Notes under the pieces: generated by a model | Database searches by the model: none | Seen by the model: the letters and a program-made list of their open reading frames with translations, nothing else | What the model was told of the DNA's origin: nothing | Shown: positions 51,116 to 64,000 of the stretch, one piece after another | How the letters are laid out: every line of letters begins with the position of its first letter | Position numbering within the stretch: the first letter of the stretch is position 1 | Made by a program: the position numbers and the translations under genes | Source: Hydra vulgaris | Lineage: Eukaryota; Cnidaria; Hydrozoa; Anthoathecata; Hydridae | DNA length: 64,000 nucleotides | Direction of reading: 5' to 3' | Assembly: GCF_038396675.1 (NCBI RefSeq) | Contig: NC_088921.1 | Coordinates: 28,259,001 to 28,323,000, forward strand

Positions 51116-53389
51116 TGTCGTGAATCATCTTTTTAATATTGTCAAAAATGTTTGGACAAAAGCAGATGCTGCAAGCATTACACATAAAGCAAGAGCCCTT
51201 TCATGGGGGTCTTTTGCAGGCAATGACTGTATTAAACTGCTAAAAAATCTGGATTTTTTGCAAACTATTGCTTTTAATGATTTTCCCATCATTGAAACCT
51301 TGTGAAAATTTGCTGAGTTAGTATCATCTTGTTTTGGCAACAAATTGCAATTTCAATTTGAGAAAAATTAATGCTTTTCCAAATTCCTTTCAATCCTTTC
51401 CGATTGGATTCAATTTCATGCAGTATTTTTTCAAACAGAATAAGATGTCACTATGAATTTATAGTGAACAAACAACAGAAAAAATGCATCATTGCTTCAA
51501 TTCATATTGGGAAAGATACTAACACCCAATAAGTTATCCTGAATAAAGGCTCGTGATATGCCTTGTTGATTTCAACAGCAAGAATTTTTGAATAAAACTT
51601 TAACCAAACATAAGAACACCAAGAACTATCAATTTTTTAAGAAAAATAGTTTTACTCAATTTGAAAATCAACAAGTCATGTTCTGATCATACAATGATCT
51701 CTATAAATCTTTCATTTCTTACTTCTACTTTAGACTCGCCCTATTATCACATCCCTTACTTCATTCTCTAAAGCTAAGATTCTTTTTGTGATTTACTTTA
51801 TGACAGTCCTTGGCTTTTTCTATTTTCACTGATAAATGCGCCTCCTGGATCCAGGCAGGTATTGAAGCTTTTATTCCTTCTCCATGGTTGTGCAGCTGCT
51901 ACACTATTTGTAATCATTTTTTTAATCTTTTTCAAAAGAACAACTCTCTTGAGAACAAACACCTATTTATTATTGCAAAAAATTAATGTAAAACTGTGCT
52001 GTCTGATGCTTAGCTAACTATTCCTAGTTTACTAAATCATAAATATTTTGTCTCAGAAATTAGGCTCTAGAGACTTTTTTTATTGTCTGACAACCAATAT
52101 GGATTTCGAACTTCTTGTTTTACAACTAACTTGCTAACTGCTGCAAAAGAAAAATTCTACAGCACATTGGATGGAGGCAGCCAGGAAAGGCTATTGATCT
52201 TGACACATCTGAAGTTTTTGAGAATGTTAGGCATGCTGGTCTTCTCCATAAGCTCGGTTTATGTGTCTAAGAAAATTTTTAACATTATCGAAACATTTCT
52301 TTTTAAATGCTTTATTAAAGTCATCGTCAAAGACCAACACTATTTTTCATTTCCAGTAAATTCTGGGATACATAACTGACTCTATTTGCTGACAACTCAA
52401 TTTAATATTCCTGTCTTTTCAAGCTTTTAGAACAGATAGGCTTACTTAATCTGATCTCACTTCTGTAACAGAGTGGGCTTGCAGTCGCTTGTGAATTTAA
52501 ACTTTGACAAAACTCAGTTATTTACTGCAAAAAACTAATGCAATACTGTCAACATTTCTATATTGATGAACGGCTAACCTTTTAAGGAGTTCTATTCTTT
52601 ATTTCTTCTTAGATTATTGTTTACTACTGACCTTTCATGGAAACCATGTATACAATTGATTGGGAAGTTAGCATTTGCTAAGATTGTTTCTCTTTATCGT
52701 GCTTGCCATTATCTTACTTCTGATTCCATTCTCTATCTCTACAAAGATTATTTGTCCCTATATGGAATACTGTTGTTATATTTAGGCTGGTTTTACTAAT
52801 GATAATCTTTCATTTTTTAGACAAGGTCTAAAGCGCATTTTAACCGTAATTGGACCTGTTTTATCTGCTAAGCTTTAACCTCTCTCCCATCGTTGTAAAG
52901 TTCATATCTTTCTTTTTTCTACATATACTATCATGGTTGCTGTTCAAAAGAGCCATCACCTCTAGTTCCATTAACAAAAACTCATTCTTACTTGACTTAT
53001 CATTCAGCAAAGTTACATCTTATTACTTTATCTGTCACTGCATGGTCTAAGCACTTTCATTTGTCTACTTTTTTCCCCTGCACTTCATAACATGATGTTG
53101 GATGAGTCAGGAAAATATAAAGATGGGAGACCTTTTTTCTATATTTATGTTTTCCTGACTCAAACAACCTACAACTTTTAAAGTAGGGATTGCAATCCCC
53201 AGAGGTCTTTCTCATTTGATGTTTGGAATTGAAAAACATTGATCCTGGGATCCCAGGATTGAAATCTGTATAACATTTGCATAGTTTAAATAGAATAAAA
53301 ACAGCACATTTTTAACCAAAAATTTGCATTGTTACATGCATGAAAGAAAAACATGTTAATTTTACTTGTCAAATAATGTTAAGAAATTA

Positions 53390-54180
53390 TATTAGAAATA
53401 AGGAAATATTATGTTATGTTATACACAACACATCCAAAGTTTCATCGCCCAAATGGTTATGAATTTTTGTATTGAACATCCCGGCGGAAGAAAATACCTG
53501 TCAGCCTAGACACTTGTCTGTTTTAAGGTCATTGGAAATGAATAAGCTCTTTCAAATAATTGCCACGTGTACCACCATTTTCAAATAGTGTAATTTCTTT
53601 TTGAAATTTTGATAACAATGTATTTTGTCTAACTGGTTGCATTGGTGATTGTCCTTCTTTAATAACACAATCAAGTTCCTCTTCAATATTTAATGGATTA
53701 TTATACACATGGATTATTTCAGGTATTGCAGAAGTCTACTCATATCAGTTTGGTGTTCTTCAACCATTGCTTTAATGGGAACTTAAGTTGTAATAATCTC
53801 TGATAGTATTGTCACTTTATCATGTGACAGAGCTATAGAACTATCTTGGACTAAGTAAATATCAATTTACTTAGTCCAAGATAATTACTTTCATTTTATT
53901 AAGAACATCATTTGCAGTCAATTTATATCATTTGTCAAAAGACAAAAAAATCTCTCTCCTACCCCAAGTTCCGTTTTTATGTGCGCTTTAATTTGATCAA
54001 CTAAACCTAGTCTTATTTTTTTGCTGTACTCTGCTACATGATTATGAATTGTTTACTGACATTGGTAGATTTCTGAATACCATAGCAGTTAAAGTGGCAC
54101 GCAAATCTGTTGAAGAACAAATCACATTAAATGAAAGCCTGTCAGATACCATTAGACGAGCAATGTGTACCATGAAGTGT
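53390..54180 (-). pseudogene. C-terminal hAT transposase remnant inside the nested element
   Basis: The minus strand encodes LNIEEELDCVIKEGQSPMQP then LLSKFQKEITLFENGGTRGN and YLKELIHF (53,690-53,540). A broken version of the hAT dimerisation motif follows (FSSAG-like, LDVLCI-like, 53,520-53,400). Stops and shifts throughout. Confidence 0.6.
53842..53883. repeat. Perfect short hairpin (19-bp arms, 4-nt loop)
   Basis: TATCTTGGACTAAGTAAAT, loop ATCA, exact complement. Confidence 0.9.
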
Positions 54181-54950
54181 ATTCTCTTTCCTTTATAAAT
54201 GGAAAAGTATATTGTTAGTAGTCTAGATTTCTTTTTTGGTGGTTAATCTAATGTTCCTTCTTCGGTAATATTAGTTTAGGTTGGGCTTTCGACCTTCACA
54301 TTATGCAACAGCAACATGTGTATATGTTACAACAGCAACATGTGTCCTTTTGTTATACCACCTCCAATTTTTAAAATCTTCTCGCAGTGGAACAATTTAA
54401 ACATCGCTGTCTGGCTTTTCTCATCCCGTAAAAAATAGTTCTAAAGAGCTGAGCTTCTTTTAATTGTAGAATCCACACGTGTCATGCTTATTTAATTTTT
54501 AATTTTAGGAGTTTAACTTTTAAGAAACACGCTTTATTTTGCAGAATTACAGAACAAAATAGAAAAACTAAAAAACATGATATAATGCGAAGATTTTCAA
54601 TTATTTTTTTTCTAAATCAAACATTTTTTCGATAACTTTTTTGAACTAAAAATACGATTATTTTCTGCAATTTTATACTATTTTTAAATTATTTTATTGA
54701 GACGCACAAATTGTTGTAGTTTTTATATATACTTTCATTGCGCTTTGTTTTGTTCAATTTTATAGGGAATCCCCAGGTTGAAATTAGACAATGCCGGGAT
54801 TTCAAGATCATAAAAAAGGCCAGGATCCCAGGATTGCAATCACTATTTTAAAGTAAACTTTTTCCTTGCTCTTTAACTCTGCTCTTTGTTTTCTAGTAGA
54901 GTAGTTCTAGTAATAGTGGTTGCTTGCACAAAAAAAAAAAAAAAAAAAAA

Positions 54951-56200
54951 TGATAAATTTCTTTTTTGAAAACATTTTTAAAAAATATCTGGAAAAATCA
55001 AGAAATAAAAATGTATTTTGTATAACTAAAAATATCTCATGTGTTTGAAAAGAAATTTATCATTTGTATGCAAAAATCGTTATATTAATTAATGTGTTAC
55101 TATAAATTAACTATTTAATATAAAACATAATATTAACATTATGCACATAATACTAACATTATTTGCACATGAAAAATGCTTAAATATTTTAAATTTTGAA
55201 ACTAATAAAAAAGCGGCATAGTGCTGTGGATGTTACAGTGGTAAAGATAAGAGGTGGGGCTAGCAAGGTTGCGCGTTCCAATCCTCCATAGAGAAATTGT
55301 TTTGTTTTTTAATTTTTTCGAATCGGAGTATACATAAATATATGACTTAAATAGGGATAGGCACAGTGGAGTGTACATACTTTGACAGACTTAAATGGGT
55401 ATAGGCATAGTGGAGTGTACATACATTGACTGAGGGTTTAGGTATTGGCAGGCACTCCTATATATCGTAGATCATCCAAGTCATATTTTAAAAATCTGTA
55501 AAATTTTTCTATGAGCGATGAGTGAAAAAGCTTAAAAATACAAATATATCACAAAAATATATACCAAAACTTGCATATATGGAAAATGTTTTGGATATCC
55601 GGAAAAACTTAAAGTCGAAAAAATTATCCGGAACTCCGGAAATATCCGGAAAAAGATAATCCCTGTTATATAAAAGTAATTCAATACTTATTTAAATAGA
55701 GTTTACAAATTAATAATAACTTATTAATTTTATAATTTTATAACTTATATTTAAAATTATTAAATTAAATCAAACTAGATGAAATACTCAAAATGATTAA
55801 TAATAAATATACGAGTACAAATAGGAAAAAATTAGTTGTACACACGTACAAATAATGTTTAGCCTACCTTAATTGATGAACGATACCTTTACTGTCTTAA
55901 TTATTTGATGACAAAAAAATATTTTTAAAATGTCCAGAAAACTATTCGGGTAGGAGGAAAAAAAATAAAATTTTAGATAAATATTCGGAATTCCAAAAAT
56001 AAAACCTGGTTACATACTAAAAATATATTTATGCCTCAAAAATATTTTGTATATGCATCGAATGAAGAGTAAAACCAAAATATATCGGTATTAAAATTTG
56101 AAAAACAATTTAGTACTGGTTGTATTTACAAAAAAAAAAAATTAACATAAATCAGAAAAAAACATAAAGTAATAAAATATGATAAGAAATAAAGAACAAC
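54951..56200. other. 3' side of the bHLH-HMG gene; repeats, further exons not found
   Basis: Positions 55,218-55,300 look tRNA-like. Positions 55,345-55,430 are two copies of a unit of about 50 bp with GTGGAGTGTACATAC. Positions 55,585-55,672 carry repeated TCCGGA and end with GATAATCCCTG, an orphan hAT-type terminus. The exon expected after 56,201 was searched for here by eye and not found. Confidence 0.45.
55218..55300 (+). other. tRNA-like sequence, possible SINE head
   Basis: GATGTTACAGTGGTAAAG resembles an A-box region, and 55 bp on GCGTTCCAATCC resembles a B box (one off GTTCGAATCC). No clean cloverleaf could be drawn, so a tRNA-derived repeat is more likely than a tRNA gene. Confidence 0.35.
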
Positions 56201-63468
<7,268 letters not shown>

Positions 63469-64000
63469 CTAAAAATAGAATTTATAGAAAACAATAATTA
63501 AATTCAATATTATCAACTATTCTATAAACTTTATTATCTATTATTATTATACAAGAGGACCTGTAGAGAACAAGTCACAAAAGCTTTGTATGTCAACTAT
63601 GTTAACTCTATCTGTATAAAAAAGTGCAGATTAGAAAATGATTAACATTAAAGAATTCTTAAATAAATTGTAACATTAGGAATTCTACCTAAAAACAGAT
63701 CAATGCACACATAATGTAATACAAAAATCTAGTGGGCATTATAAAAAGCGCAACTGCATTGTATAGCATGTTGGAAAAAGAAAAAAAACAACCACAAGCA
63801 ACAAAAATAATAAAAAGCCAAGTATAAAAAAATTAAAAAAATCACAAGTAAAAAGTAAAACTGTTTTAATAACCGTCATATTTTTTTAATTGAATACCAT
63901 ATAATATTATTTAAAAAAAGTTATTTTCAATTTTAATTTCAAAAAATCAAAAGTAATTATTTTACTTTTTTGATTTTTTTTTTAAATTGAAACTAGATGA
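63469..64000. other. Upstream of the first placed exon, no further exon seen
   Basis: The first placed exon (63,432-63,468) has an acceptor, so at least one more 5' exon is expected here or beyond the window. No convincing donor with a coding frame was found. Confidence 0.4.

Larger units (their letters stand above)
53184..54845. mobile_element. hAT element nested in the LINE, exact 8-bp duplication
   Basis: TTTTAAAG is repeated exactly at 53,176-53,183 and 54,846-54,853. Terminal repeats are TAGGGATTGCAATCC and, inverted, TAGTGATTGCAATCC. At 1662 bp it is too short for a full transposase and carries only the decayed C-terminal part on the minus strand. A perfect hairpin lies at 53,842-53,883 inside it. 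Confidence 0.9.
51310..54950 (+). pseudogene. Decayed Jockey/CR1-type LINE, interrupted by a hAT element
   Basis: Plus-strand blocks in order: NQYGFRTSCFTTNLLTAAKE (52,090-52,150), a degraded motif A region (LTHLKFLRMLGMLVFSI), HYFSFPVNSGI (52,340-52,375), TTDLSWKPCIQLIGKLAFAK (52,619-52,680), SILYLYKDYLSLYGILLLYL (52,730-52,790) and the C-terminal SLFYKYYHGC-like and FPDSNNLQLLK-like text at 52,900-53,180. The frame is cut at 53,183 by a hAT insertion; past its end at 54,854 the LINE tail continues to a 21-bp poly(A) at 54,930-54,950, its 3' end. It is very close to the LINE at 4.1-5.2 kb in the DLSWKP region. The 5' boundary is uncertain. Confidence 0.75.

Overview
This 64-kb window is very AT-rich animal nuclear DNA. 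Its only clearly intact gene is a five-exon ribosomal protein gene with spliceosomal introns. The long (TA)n tracts and the mix of CR1/Jockey-like LINEs, hAT, P-like, Tc1/mariner and Harbinger-type elements fit a cnidarian genome, most likely Hydra. That assignment is inference from base composition, repeat types and remembered protein families; no search was run.

Layout. 0-9.9 kb: a (TA)n tract, a Harbinger-like MITE, a tRNA-derived SINE, a decayed LINE, a 50-bp inverted-repeat element and a foldback array built on a CATAAGTGCGAA-type motif. 9.97-12.48 kb: a 2.5-kb element with roughly 200-bp terminal inverted repeats, a near-perfect 6-bp target duplication and several small genes; one small basic protein starts like the histone H3 tail. 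13.26-17.27 kb: RPS5 (uS7) on the minus strand, with three copies of a C/D-box snoRNA in one intron. 17.9-24.3 kb: a 620-bp palindromic hAT-type MITE, a P-like transposase remnant, two hAT-type MITEs in a row, and a 2-kb Tc1/mariner/IS630-type transposon whose decayed gene appears to begin with a RING-H2 finger. 27-29.8 kb: two oppositely oriented LINE remnants. 33.2 kb: an isolated exon encoding the end of a homeodomain. 36-44 kb: hAT (ZMYM1/52-kDa-repressor-like) remnants. 47-55 kb: a SINE, a second P-like remnant and a LINE with a hAT element nested inside it. 56.2-63.5 kb: a multi-exon minus-strand gene that combines a bHLH and an HMG box, resembling MEIOSIN/BHMG1, a meiotic-entry transcription factor in mammals. 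Its introns hold a foldback MITE, tandem repeats, (TA)n tracts and a Tc1 derivative reduced to its DNA-binding domain.

The two host genes are not obviously linked in function. RPS5 is a housekeeping gene whose intron probably also supplies snoRNAs that guide rRNA methylation; the bHLH-HMG gene, if correct, is a transcriptional regulator. Most of the rest is transposon-derived. Exon borders were placed by reading GT-AG sites and checking phase by hand. Stretches without a call are described as such.
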